The notes under the pieces were generated by a model, which saw nothing but the letters and a program-made list of their open reading frames with translations, was not told the DNA's origin and made no database searches. DNA of 64,000 nt from Trametes villosa (Eukaryota; Basidiomycota; Agaricomycetes; Polyporales; Polyporaceae). The translations under genes and the position numbers were made by a program. The stretch spans positions 5,542,001 to 5,606,000 of the forward strand of contig PUDQ02000001.1 of assembly GCA_002964805.2 (NCBI GenBank), in the 5' to 3' direction. Shown one piece after another: positions 27,958-39,117 of this stretch (position 1 is its first letter; each line of letters begins with the position of its first letter).

Positions 27958-29011
27958 ACTGGCCAAGGAATGCGCTGCCGGGCTAAGCGGCCAAAGTGGG
28001 TTTGCTTGACTCGATGTGGCCGTTTCTTGACCGAGAGTGCCTGAGAGCCCTGAACGTAAACGTATCACAATAGTGCCTCTATTGAATACTAGAATGCGAC
28101 GTACGCGGGCTTCCTCATGAGAATATTTGAAAGTGTGCTGACGCGACTTTGAAGTCTCGCGAAGTGGTGAGGCCTCGGCCGCCGCAATTCGTGCAAGGCG
28201 GATGCGCAGTGATAGAAGAAGCGCGGATGCCGGGGAATACGTTTTCAGCCGGCTAGAGGTAGAAGGGGACCTTCTTCCGGTGCTAAGTACTAGTAGAGAA
28301 TCGTTGAGAGGAGGTCAGGTCACGGCGGTCAGGCGGCATAGCAGATACTGCGTACTGATTGGCGGATCAGATTCTCCGGTGGGTTCCAGGAGTGCGAGCA
28401 GGCTCGGAGCCCGCTGCCGTCGCATGTAGCATCGACATATGCTTATGGGGGGCGTGCTTTGTCTTCTGGTACTAGAGTTTCAACTTGTGCGAGGAAGTCC
28501 ATAAAACTTCTTGAAGGTGGTTCAATTGAATATCGAGCGATATGATGAATCAGACGACATACTAGTTGAACTGTCCGACATTGTAAAGTCTTTGATGGTC
28601 AACATGAAGACATGATGGCTAGTAGACACGGTCAGAACGACTGTGATGGTAGAGGCTCTAAATTAAAACTGAGCCTGGCACAAGTGCGCGGCCAGAAGCG
28701 CCCTCGGCCGCTGGTGGCAGAGGCCGGCGCCCGCGGTACCCTTGGACCCGCGCGTATATCACAATCTGGAGCCTACAGAGCTGGCCGGGCATACATATGC
28801 TAACTATATGAAGCCCCCATTGTATATTAGTACCTCGCGCCAAGTAGTAGCCCCCAATGAGAGACTTGAATGGCGGATGATGCATGCCGGGGCTCAGCGA
28901 CTACCTCAAGCTGACCTCAAGTGGTCCTTGAAGGGACATACTGAGCCCGTAGACTACTACACCTGGCGTCACTAGGTAACATGGCATGAGGTCGTCGGTA
29001 TCGTAAGCTCG
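27958..29011. other. Intergenic, no gene seen
   Basis: AT-richer than its surroundings in places (28480-28620). Only short open frames without recognisable content. Confidence 0.5.
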
Positions 29012-30814
29012 TTATGGAACGTAAGCGGGAGGAGGTGCGCTGACCGGCCTCCCAGCCGATGGTCCGTCACCTCTGTCGTTTTCCCGGCTGTCACGAACGG
29101 GCGAGAGGGCGTCGGGGGGTGTGACCGTCGTAAGCCGAGACTCCTTCCCATCGTAGGTAACCAGACCCCCAAGCATCCTCGCGCCGCCGTCGTGCAAAAC
29201 GGAGACATCGGTGTTGCTGTTCGCAGCTGCTGTACGAGCACTGGCGGCCGAGGACAGCGCTGAGGCAGCTCGAGCGAGCTCGGGAGGTCCGCGCATTGGC
29301 GCGAGTGGCGGCTCGTAGACAATTTCTCCAGAGTTCGGTTGCCCGCGGGTGGGCGTCGACGAACGGACGCTCGTCATATCCGAAGGTTCAGGGTAGGTGG
29401 GCATTGCCATGGGCAGCGAAGCGACGCTCGCGGAGGCCAGATGGCCCCGTTCCGAGCCGGCGTGCGGCGCCGCCATGGAGGCAACGTAGTAAGATGTCTG
29501 GTCCGGAGGAGGATTGTACCCGAGGCTGTGCACCGAGTAGCCCCATTGGCCTGGGCCCGCCGTGAAGCTGGATGCTTGCTCCCAGTGCGGCGCGGAGGAC
29601 GAGTCTGAATACATGGTCCGCGCTCTCGCATCAGGGATACTCGGAGCTTGCTGCCATCCCCAGCTCGCCGCGTATGGTGCCCGTTGCTGCTCGCCAACGA
29701 AGGACGGCGATTGGTCGTTGTATCTGCCGAGAGGAGACGACCGCATCGCCGGGAGATATGCCGGTTGGGGATGGTTTGCAGGCGGAGGAGTTGGCAGAAT
29801 ATCAGCAGCGGATGTTGAAGCGCCGTCATGGTATTCCGGCGCAACTGAAATGTCGACCGAGTCTGAATTTATGAAGCAGCTAATTCAGCTCCCACGAAGT
29901 CTGCAGAGGTCGTGTCCACTAACCTGAAGGATCGTCGTGCTTATCACTGAATCCATCAACGTTCGCGCTATGCGCTCTCCTCCGAGTCGAGCGCTCTTCC
30001 AGAAGTAATACAATAAAGCGAGGAGCGCGGCGATGAGCACGATCCCTCCGGCGATGGCGCCGACGACAGGCGCCGTGGGGAATGTCTGACTGGAGCTGTG
30101 AGAGGGTGCTACCGTCGCCGAAGCTTCGGAGCCCGAACTGGAACTCGTCTGGGTGGCTGCAGGTGACGGGTCGCTTGTCGAACTGGGGGAAGGCGTGGAG
30201 GCGTCCGCGGCGCTAGACGTCGGCGATATCATCGCATGCGTCGTGACAGTCGAGTAGGATATTCCCGGGTCTGTCGCGATAGTAACGGGAGGCGAGACTT
30301 GGGATGACTGGGGGTCGGAAGCGGGACCGATTTGAAGGAAGTCAAAGATCCACGGGCTGTCGGGAGAGGCTGTAGTGACGTTCACGGTGATGGTGTGTTG
30401 GCCGAGTGGAAGGTTCTCCAATTTGTAGAATAGCGCGTCGACTAGGATGTGTGTCAGGTTTGGGTTCACGACGGCCTGCTTGAAGTCGTTGTCGACCGCG
30501 TATTGCGCCACCGCGAGATCCCCTGAGATCCATGGTAGTACAACACCGTAGATCGCAACAGAACTCCCTGGTGAAGTCGGATTGATCGGTCTAGACGATC
30601 GCTGGGTATGGGGGGCACACTCACCGATGAAAGTGTATTGTAGATTCCATCCAGGCGCGCCAGGTGCACAGGTCAACGTATTGTTGTACGCCGCTATGCT
30701 GTCCATATACTGTCTCGCCTCTTGAGAGACATCGGGGGTCGTGTACCCAGGGGCGAGCACAATCTCCACACCAGGAGCCCAGTCGTCCACCGTCTCAACA
30801 CCGCCGGAATCCAT
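29012..30814 (-). CDS. Single-pass membrane protein with Ser/Thr-rich stalk and PPxY tail, TMP1
   Basis: First of three tandem paralogues of an Agaricomycete family without an assigned function. An extracellular beta-type domain (TVDDWAPGVEIVL, YTFIG, GQHTITVNVTTAS, WIFDFLQIGP) is followed by a Ser/Thr/Pro stalk, a membrane helix (VVGAIAGGIVLIAALLALLYYFW, about 30070-30005) and a long cytoplasmic tail rich in Ser, Pro and Gln. The tail contains LVTYDGKESRL, shared with TMP3, and ends APPPAYVP at the stop codon. That is a PPxY motif, the ligand for WW domains. Three or four exons. The start is uncertain: the ATG at 30814 has no signal peptide, and the frame is open further upstream (to about 30871) with a possible acceptor near 30853, so an upstream signal-peptide exon may exist. 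Confidence 0.72.
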
Positions 30815-32205
30815 ACAAGACACAGGGAAGGGTGTCGAGAGAGTGACAACTAGGAGGTGAGGGAAGTCCAAGGTGGTCGAACCGGCGGATGGGGTAAGAA
30901 CACTGCGCGCCTACGGCATCGCCTGCCTGACAGAGTAAGGTTTGTTTTCAGAAGGGAGCACATGCTGCAGGACCTCGGCATCAGCCAAAGGAACAGGATG
31001 CGGGAGAGAATACGACTGACCGGCGCAAGCCTGTGGGCCGTGCAACCCACGGTCTCCCGATATAGTGAATTGTGGGCGCACCTCGTGGCGATGTTGATGT
31101 TCTATCGATGAGGGTCCTGACAGGTAGGGCTCCGCGCTGCCATGAGTGGACGCATATCAGGGGACGGAGACGTGCCACGATACCGTCGATACGCGCAAGC
31201 CCAGATGGATACTTGTACATAGCGCCAAACTGAATGAGGCGCATATCGACGCTCCGGGGGAGCTCATTGAAAGAGTATCCGTCCTGGGTGATCTGAACAC
31301 CTGTCTACGAATGGATGCTGAACGCACCGAAGAAGGCGCAAAGCGCCTCCATCTAGACTTCTCAGCGCCGACGCCCAAGAAGAAGAGAAGCCCAGGGCTA
31401 CGTTCTTGACGCTGACATGATGCTGGGGGCAGGGCTGATATGAGAGCAGGTAAGATGCGGGCATATGAACGCACCAAAGTGGTATAAGGAGCTCACCACT
31501 CGGGACTGCGTGGCGCTCAGAATTTGCCGCGACATGTGAACTGGGCGCGCGTTCCAGCACACCCTGCGCCCGAACACACGAGCTTCAACATGCTGATTAC
31601 GGCCTCCTCCCCGGGAATTCTTCGAGACCCCCGTTAACGTCCCAGTGTTGTACGCACGCTCGCCAGCTGTTGATGTCGCGGAAGGGCTGTCTAGTCACAG
31701 CAGAACGCGGTGCGAGGACCGTTCATCATGGACCATACAAAGCTGATGCGCGCGCGAGACCGCCAATGCATGCGCAACGCTCATAGGGGCACAGGGCAAG
31801 TTCACTTGCGCCCGTTGTGAGCCAATAATCCGCTGAGCGTGGCCCCAGCTCAGATCGTCTAGGGGATAGTAGGAACTTGTCAGGAAGTTGCCATAGCGCT
31901 TCGAGATTTTGGAGCGCGAATGCCTAGGCTTGCTCACCAAATGAAAGTAATCACCTCGGAAACGACTATAGATTTCCCGCTGTATGCGCTCAAAACTGGT
32001 GCAGGCCAACCGTAGTCATCGAAGTAAGAGAGGTTCGTAGCATTGCAATGGCCGGCGCTCGCTCTCGTAGCCGCCCGACGCAATTTCGGAGGTCACTTCA
32101 AACTCCGACATTCACGGAAAGCGCGACGAGCAGGGCCTCACCTCTCGACACACAGTCTCCTCGGCCAGAGAATGGAAAGCAGTATCCAAATTCTGTAAAC
32201 GATTC
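30815..32205. other. Intergenic between TMP1 and TMP2
   Basis: May hold the true first exon of TMP1 near its 5' side and the 3' UTR of TMP2. Otherwise no gene is visible; the open frames at 31146-31560 are short and featureless. Confidence 0.4.
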
Positions 32206-33614
32206 CTACGGGAGATATGGCGGAGGAACTCCAACCGGTACTACTTGCGCCATGGATGCCAGCCCCGCCGCAGGTACCTCGGAGATGGGAGAGTCAGCCA
32301 CTTCGGCATCCACCGCGACGCCTGGAGACTCCGAGCGCTGCACCGGCAGAGGTCTGTGGTTCGTCTCTGGCCCACTTTCGTCCAGCAGCACCGCATGGCT
32401 GGGCGTCGCTGCTCCGCGCGGAGCGTCAGGTACCGCGTCGGCGTCCACAGATGGCTCGGACCCGGCGATCCAAATATCTACTGTGCGTGGCTCGCTGTTG
32501 ACAACGCTCATGCCCGTCTTCTCTTTGGGGTAGCCGGTGGACCCGGACTGGTGTGTTGATAGTGACCTCGCGGTGTACGGCCAGCGCTCCTCGGAGTCGC
32601 GCGAAACCCACGAGGAGTACTGTATCGGCCTCTTCAGGGCAGAGATCGAGCTCTCCGCACTCCAGGGTGGAGGTGAGGACGCAGATCCCTTCTCGCCAAA
32701 CCCTCCTGTGGTCCTGGACTCGGGTTGTGGTGCTGCAGGACAGATGTCAGTGTATCTGCCAGTGGACGACGGACAACGATGGATGGCTCACCTTCGATGG
32801 CCGGCTCAATCGATGCGCGGTCGGCCTCCTTCCGCTTGAAGAAGCACTTCCAGATCAATATTATCACAAACAGCACCACGACGCCGCCGACAACAGCGCC
32901 GACAACGGGACCGGCGGGAAACACGGGGGGATGGAAGGGCGTCACTGCGGGCGGCAGAGCAGTCTCAGTTGGCGAGCTGCCCGCAGCGGGGGCGGACGTC
33001 TCTACGAGAGAGCTGGTACTGGGTGCGGAGGGCGATGCGGACGTGGAGCTTTGCGACGAGATGGGTGGTGGGACCGTTTCGGATGAGCTGGGGTCCTCGG
33101 GCGAGCCGTCCCCCTCGATGCCGAAGACGATGTAGTCGAAGAGGAAGGGCCCGTCGGCGGTCGCGTTCTTCACGCTGACAGTGAGGGTGTGGAAGCCGAT
33201 CGGGAGGAGCGTGCTGACGTAGAGCAGCACGTTAGACGTGGGCGCGGAGGTGCTCAGGACGAACTGGACCTCGGGGTCGTCGTCGATGGTGTACTCCACT
33301 AGGGGTTTCCGGCCCGGCAGCCAAGTGAACGACGCGCCGTACATCTGCAGGATCTGTCCTGTGTGCGTCGTCATCAGCCATATTGAACCTCGCCGAGCGT
33401 GGACGCGTTAGGGCGTACCGTAGAAGATGAACTCGAAGTTCATGTCGGGGTCGGTTGTGACGGAGAGTGTGCCATTGTAGGGGTCACGAACGGCTTGTAC
33501 TAGCAACCTGGCGCGCGTCGATAATTGGGCGTCCTCGCGCGCGTGGTCTATCAGGTCGTAGCGTATCGAGGGATCGAAGTTGTCGACGAAGGTGGCGTTG
33601 GCAGGATATGGCAT
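32206..33614 (-). CDS. Single-pass membrane protein with Ser/Thr-rich stalk and PPxY tail, TMP2
   Basis: Second paralogue. The extracellular part reads NATFVDNFDPSIRYDLI, then FEFIFYG, a splice, QMYGASFTWLPGRKPLVEY, GFHTLTVSVKNATADG and FLFDYIVFGIEG. A Ser/Pro/Thr stalk leads to the helix GPVVGAVVGGVVVLFVIILIW and a basic stop-transfer KCFFKRKEA (about 32950-32830). The cytoplasmic tail ends VPVGVPPPYLP at the TAG at 32206, a PPxY motif at the extreme C-terminus. Several potential N-glycosylation sites (NAT, NGT). The ATG at 33614 is the first in frame, but a GTG-preceded open frame and an acceptor-like GGGGCAG upstream suggest an additional 5' exon. Function unknown; a cell-surface sensor or adhesin-like role is a guess from architecture. 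Confidence 0.7.
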
Positions 33615-34205
33615 GACCTCGATGCAACGGAGCTCGCTCGTCGAGGGAAGGGGGTCCGCGGGGGATGCTCGCACGGCTGCCCCGATATCTATGTATCAAG
33701 AGCGAGTACTTGCGCGGGCCTCGCCGGTGCGTGCAGCCAACATGTGGACCAGGAAGGCTCTGCTGGGATACCTGTGCACGAAGATGAGCGCTGAGAAGCC
33801 GTCCGAATTCAGGGTTTGTGGGCGTATGTCCCACACCGTTCGGAGGCTGTATCGATCTGAGGACGTAAAGCACGGTACGGTTCCCGCGAGTGCCCACAAC
33901 ACATTGCGGCTGCGTTTCATGCACAGAGCATGAAGACCCGACATGAACGGCACCATCGTAAAGCAGCATCCTCGCCAAACCAGCGCTTATGGCAGTAAAC
34001 ATCAGGTTACACTGCAGTGCTGGCAAAGCGACGCTGACCTAGCACTCGAAGGAATGTCCGTAACCCCATCGGTCCGAAACCCTCATTCCGCCGCGGTGGG
34101 TGCATAAATCTATGAGCAGACGACGTCAGACATATCAATCCGCGCATGGACGATCACAGACGGCCCGTACCCGGCGTACCCTCGACAGATGCCACTCACG
34201 CGCCC
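33615..34205. other. Intergenic between TMP2 and TMP3
   Basis: About 590 bp. Possible upstream exon of TMP2 near 33660-33680; nothing else recognised. Confidence 0.4.
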
Positions 34206-35500
34206 TCACGGTGCATACGCAGGAGGCGACGGTCCGGGGCTAATCGCCTCGCTCCCTCCAGCAGCGTCGCTCTGTTCGGCCGACCCCGTCCCAGCCTCTA
34301 AGCGCGCCCCGCTGGGATCGAGGCGCGACTCCTTGCCATCGAACGACACCACGCCCCCTGGAACCGTGAACTCCCTGATCGTAGAGGAGCCTTCGACACT
34401 CGGCCTGGGCGCACTGGTTGACTGCACCATCGCTGATGAGCGGGCGCTCTGGCTGTCCAGGTCGAGAGGAAGCAGGTTGGGCGTTGATTTGGAGAACGAG
34501 GCGATCGCCGGGCGTAAATGAGCGTCTGCGATGCTTCGCTGGTCCTCGGAAACGCGCAACTGGTGACCGCGAGATCCGCCGATGTCTATTGCAGCACATG
34601 CGTCTGGCGTGATGGGTGCATTGGGAGGCACTGTTGCGCTTGGCGCAAAGGAGGTCATCTGGGGAGCGGTTGCTGCTGACGATAATCAGAACGAGCACGC
34701 CAGCGCGATTCCACAAGATTTATACGCACGCGGGAGTTCCTTTCGTTCGGCATCTTCGAGAGGCGATGCCCGAGAACGCCCGGATCGCGTCCAGAACCAG
34801 AACGATGCCGCAAACACAACCAGAAGCAGAGCTGCGCCTCCGAGGGCGACGCCGACTGAGATGCCTGTCGAGATCGAGTGTTGACCGCTCGCGACCGTCG
34901 TCTCGGTGGATCCCAGAGACGCTGTCGATGAGGTTTCCGATGGCGAGCTCGATGGAGGTGTCGTCGCGGACGCAGAAGGATTAGGACTGGGGGTGGGAAA
35001 CACGTCATAGGCATCGAAGGCAATATAGTCGAGCAGGTATGGCGCGTCTCCAGAAGCATTCGTAACGTTGATGGTAAGGAGGTGGTAGGCGAGCGGCAAC
35101 GAGTCGATCCTGAAGAAACCGATGTCCGCGGTTGCCTTGTCGAGAGTCGTCGGGACGTCGGCGGTTACGGTTGTGTCCTCAACGGTGTACACGGCTTGCG
35201 GGGGTTCGATAGTCCCATTCAGGGGAAACGTCACCCCAAATACCTCCACTTCTCGGCCTGAGGGCTCCACGTGTGAGTGTATACGACATAGACGGAGGAG
35301 GAGCGCGTACCGTAGAAGGAGAGCTGCAGGCTCGTTCCGGGTACGGTGACGATCCGGATGGTATCCTGAAAATAGGTCGTGCCATTTAGCCAGTTCGAAA
35401 CCCTGGTGCTCGGTTGGGGAATGATTGCGTCAGGGGGGATGCTGACGATTATCCGAGAGTCGCCGCTGTCCACGAACTGGGTGCCGGGAGCAAGTGCCAT
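34206..35500 (-). CDS. Single-pass membrane protein with Ser/Thr-rich stalk and PPxY tail, TMP3
   Basis: Third paralogue. The ATG at 35500 opens MALAPGTQFVDSGDSRIIV, with LQLSFYGT before a splice to EVEVFGVTFPLNG. The domain closes with AYHLLTINVTNASGDAPYLLDYIAFD, the same hairpin pattern (xHxLTxxVxNAS ... DYI) seen in TMP2. After a Ser/Pro/Thr stalk comes the helix VGVALGGAALLLVVFAASFWFW and a basic RSGRSR anchor (about 34860-34770). The cytoplasmic tail has VVSFDGKESRL, matching TMP1, and ends GPSPPAYAP at the TGA. No cleavable signal peptide is visible in frame; a stop precedes the ATG by about 20 codons. TMP1 and TMP3 are closer to each other than to TMP2 in the tail. Confidence 0.75.
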
Positions 35501-35983
35501 AGCGAATACAGCGAAAACGGGGGACCGTTCGAAAAGAAAGGAAAGGTGGATTGAGCACTACTGCTCCATCGAAGAAATAGCGCACTCGTGAGCAGAATCA
35601 TAGCCGGGTGATGTACCGATGGCTACACTGCTGCAATCACACTGGGCGGCGAGCCGGGACGCACCAGGCGCGCGGTGTGAGTTTGCATCGGCGTACTTAG
35701 ACGCATCGTCGCTCGAGCGCTGCTGATCTAGGATAGGCTTCTAGCGGTAAAGTGGACTGTCGTCTAATAGACGACCGTCTTGCTATTGAATGCCGGGGGT
35801 TATCCCAGATGGATGTATGATATACGGAACGGCCGTAAGGGCGCATATATGCGCAGGTATATCCGGGTGCTACAGCTGTAAAGGGGGATGAATACACTAG
35901 TTCGTTATGCGCCTCAATCATGATACGGACCTCGTCTATGGATTCCTGTGACGCCTGCGTAGATAGAGGACACGAGGGTGCAG
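35501..35983. other. Intergenic between TMP3 and the TMEM97-like gene
   Basis: About 480 bp including the TMP3 promoter and the 3' UTR of the next gene. No gene seen. Confidence 0.45.
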
Positions 35984-36771
35984 TTAGTCCTGTTTCAGAG
36001 ACTTCGGCGACTCCCTGCTAGCAGAAACGACATCTTGTAGGCGAAAGGCCATGTCGATCGTCATAACAAGGGGAACTAGGAAGAAGGGGATATAGCTGGA
36101 CAGCAGGAGCAAGCGCTGTTCTGCGGTGAGGGAGAGAGCCAAGGTCTTGGACGTCTCGGAGGCCACAGTAGAGAGCGTGAGCGGAGTTGGGGAGATAGGT
36201 GTTGAGAGGATGACGGAAAGGCATGGCAACGTGGTCGTGGTCGTAGAGGCGGCATAGATGAGAAGCAGGACATAGATAGAGCGAGAACCTAGTGCAGCCA
36301 TGATTAGGTGTGGGGGTCATCCTAGTGTGATAGGGTTGGCAGGACGTACCTTTCCATAAGCCGCGAAGGCCGATGATAAACACCGGCACTTGGAAGAATC
36401 TGGGTACGAGGCGACTCAGTAAGGCAGGAGCAGCAGTTAAGATGCTGACACGTACGCTTCGACTAGTAGAAAAGTTCTAAACCAAGTGTACGCGTCGGAC
36501 TGGCTCTGGCCGAAATAGCCCATCGCACTCCCGATGAGAGGGTCGCTCGACATCTCGACGTAGAACCTAGGAAGGTTCGACACGAGGCTAGGCACCCATT
36601 GTTTAGGGTAGAGTGCTTGTAGGTCGATCAAGAATGTTGCAGGTAAGTGAATCTGGGTGAAATTCGTTAGAAGCAGTCCTGGATCAGTGGCTGGCCCTAG
36701 CATAGACGTACAGCAAAGAAGAGAAAATAGACAAGATCTCTCGGTCTCTGTGCAAGCGGTATCCGTGACAT
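35984..36771 (-). CDS. TMEM97 / sigma-2 receptor-like EXPERA-domain membrane protein
   Basis: A 203-residue four-helix ER membrane protein. Exons are 36771-36712, 36652-36456, 36399-36350 and 36288-35984, and sum to exactly 204 codons with stop. The sequence reads RPRDLVYFLFFA then IHLPATFLIDLQALYP across the first junction, then WFRTFLLVEAFFQVPVF and GLWKGSRSIYVLLLIYAAS across junctions two and three. It continues TTTTLPCLSVIL and LTAEQRLLLLSSYIPFFLVPLVMTIDMAF. These are hallmarks of the TMEM97 branch of the EXPERA superfamily (emopamil-binding-protein fold), linked in animals to sterol handling. The C-terminus ends ESPKSLKQD, with lysines that could act in ER retrieval. The longer open frame that begins further upstream ignores the first intron and is not the real N-terminus. 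Confidence 0.9.
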
Positions 36772-37275
36772 ACTGGCGGTAGGTGGGGAAGAAGAGGTTC
36801 AGAGCAGAGGGGAGCTGAGCAAACTGCCGCCGTGCGCGTCGCGTCGCGTCCCCACCAGTTTGCGCGCTAACGCGGCGCGTCGGTGACAAGTCACATACGG
36901 TCACAGTTGAACACGGGGCGTGTCCCAGGGATCCTCGATAGCGGCGGCAGGACGGCCCCCTGCTTGCCTTCCACCACCGCTGCGTAGTGGGATCCACGCA
37001 ATAATATCCCAGACGTACCTGGGGCGTCGCTGTGCTTAAAGACTGCTTGCTTGGTTTCCGGCCTTCAGCTCTTCAACGGCGACAATGGGAAATTCTTTCG
37101 ACTTGGCTAACCAGCTTGTATTAAGACTGGTAGAGGTCGTCTACCAGGGACACGCCGATTCCAGGTACGCACATCGCCCTCCCATACCTTTGAGCACGGA
37201 CCCCGCTACTCACATGCGAAATACACACAGTCTTTCAGAACCGCAATCAGTACGTTTGTTTTCTCGCGTGCCCCA
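36772..37275. other. Divergent promoter between TMEM97-like and F-box genes
   Basis: About 500 bp between two divergent starts, so it should hold both promoters. No gene seen. Confidence 0.5.
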
Positions 37276-39117
37276 ATGGCGAGGCTATCTTCACTTATGG
37301 ATGCTCAGGTAGAAGCATTGGACGCTCTCCTCGTCAAGGCGCGTAGCTTGACCAGAGAGCTCCTGAACCAACATCATCCCCTTCATCGGCTGCCCTCGGA
37401 GATCATGACGTACATATTCTCGCTTGTCCCTGCCGACGTTTACTGTGCGGAGAACTACCCTGTGGCTTGGACCCCTCGCTCGGCGGCAGGTCGGGCTGCA
37501 GATATCCTCCCGCTAACCGCAGTTTGCCGCCACTGGCGCAGCATCTCACTCAAGACACCTCTCCTCTGGTCCACAATCGAGGATTACGAGGACCAACCCA
37601 ACCCGAGGCCTTGCTTCACGAACTTCATACACCGCTGTCCGCGCGGGCCCCTGTACGTCCATATCCATGGAGTTATCAGTGAAGAAGCGGTTGCTGTCTT
37701 TGCTGAAAGTGGAGAGCGCATTCGGGACCTCTGTCTCTATTACATCTCCAGTTTGCCCAAGATTTTCGATGGCATGCTGACATTCAAGACGGACAACTTG
37801 CGCCGCTGCAGCTTGGGTCTTGATTGGCTCAATCGCGAATGGCGTCCGCCATCCCACATTCTCTTCCAAGGACACGCCCCCCAGCTGCGATCGTTGCGTC
37901 TTGAACGGTTCTCATGGCTTCCATCTAACCAATTTCCTTCGCTTGTCCATCTTATCCTGCAGTGCTCGTGGCAGGTGTCCATCACCTTTCACGAACTGCA
38001 AACGTTCCTCTCTGCGTCGCCAGGCCTCGAGTCGCTTCACCTGGGCATGTTGGCTGGGTCCGGGATCGAGGTAGCTCAAGACGTTCCTCTTCGGCCGTCA
38101 CTTTCATTTCCGAAGCTCCGCAAGTTCTCTATAGTGGACGATCTGCGATATCAGATGGGACCCGCCTATGTGGATATCGACGACGACATGGACGCTAGTA
38201 CACTCGCCTTCCTTGAGGACCGTCCCGCCATGCACCGTCTTCTTCTTTCCACCATTGCCCTGCCGGCCCAGTGCCTCGTGTATCTCCGCCCAGTCCTCTC
38301 GCAACACTTGTCGGCGTACGCAGATCGTATTTCGAGGATACCGATCAATCCCACGTCCATGCGCATGGTTTACGCCTCAGAGTTTTACAGTGCCCGCGGG
38401 ACAACCATACCCACTGCCATCGCATTCCAGCTCGTGGACCCGGCGCGCTCCCGCGGCGCCTGCGTCGATGTCCAGGTTCGCGGATGCAACTCAGACCAGA
38501 ACACCATCCAGGAGAACATCCAGCGTACGATCGCGACGTCTCAGCTGTTCGCGAACGTCCGCGAGCTCTGGGCGGACACAGGCACCCTCGGGTTCCTACA
38601 CTCGCCGAGCTCTGTCTTGCGGGCCCTTCCCCGCCTGAGATTTTTGCAGCTCTGGTGTAGCATCGTGGAGGACGACACGTGCATATTACCAAACGCGTTA
38701 GAGACCTTGGCCGCGGTAGAGGGCGAGTCGGTTGCCTGTTGCGAGCTCGAGACGCTGTGCGTGCTCATCCCCGACGCGACTATGCTCCCGCGGGTGCGCT
38801 ATGTCGTCCTCCGGCGCGCAGACATGGGCTTCCCCCTCAATCGTCTACATCTCGTTCTAGACAAGAGCCTGGAGGACGAGGGCGAGGCGGGGATCAGCCG
38901 ATGGAGTCCTACAGCACTCGAAGACGCGCGACGCCTAGGAGATCTCGTCGAGCATTTCGGCGTCACCGAGACGCACGACAGCACGGAGCGCGCGAGCTTC
39001 GCCCCGGACGACTGGATGCCGTCGTGGAAAGACAGGGTTCCGCCGGAATGTCGCGCGGCGGAACGGGTCTTTGTGTTTTGGCCAGTGTGGGAGGGGCTGC
39101 CTCGTGTTGGGGACTAG
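37276..39117 (+). CDS. F-box-like domain protein
   Basis: A 613-residue protein in one exon, a layout common for the large Agaricomycete F-box family. After a short helical start (LDALLVKARSLTRELLNQH) the F-box-like domain lies at about residues 36-98: LHRLPSEIMTYIFSLVP, then LPLTAVCRHWRSISLKTPLLWSTI. The rest is a Leu-rich region with irregular repeat-like segments (LRSLRLERF, LESLHLGML, LPRLRFLQLW) that probably forms an LRR-like substrate-binding part. F-box proteins link substrates to Skp1-Cullin ubiquitin ligases; the substrate here is unknown. The ATG at 37276 is chosen because the F-box sits at the usual distance from it. No frame damage. Confidence 0.85.
   Translation: MARLSSLMDAQVEALDALLVKARSLTRELLNQHHPLHRLPSEIMTYIFSLVPADVYCAENYPVAWTPRSAAGRAADILPLTAVCRHWRSISLKTPLLWSTIEDYEDQPNPRPCFTNFIHRCPRGPLYVHIHGVISEEAVAVFAESGERIRDLCLYYISSLPKIFDGMLTFKTDNLRRCSLGLDWLNREWRPPSHILFQGHAPQLRSLRLERFSWLPSNQFPSLVHLILQCSWQVSITFHELQTFLSASPGLESLHLGMLAGSGIEVAQDVPLRPSLSFPKLRKFSIVDDLRYQMGPAYVDIDDDMDASTLAFLEDRPAMHRLLLSTIALPAQCLVYLRPVLSQHLSAYADRISRIPINPTSMRMVYASEFYSARGTTIPTAIAFQLVDPARSRGACVDVQVRGCNSDQNTIQENIQRTIATSQLFANVRELWADTGTLGFLHSPSSVLRALPRLRFLQLWCSIVEDDTCILPNALETLAAVEGESVACCELETLCVLIPDATMLPRVRYVVLRRADMGFPLNRLHLVLDKSLEDEGEAGISRWSPTALEDARRLGDLVEHFGVTETHDSTERASFAPDDWMPSWKDRVPPECRAAERVFVFWPVWEGLPRVGD

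Noticed and set aside
36437..36997. Long N-terminus for the TMEM97-like protein (186-codon frame)
   Set aside because: Splicing at 36711-36653 gives a standard MSRIPLAQRPRDLVYFLFFA start and an exact 204-codon gene; the longer frame reads through that intron.
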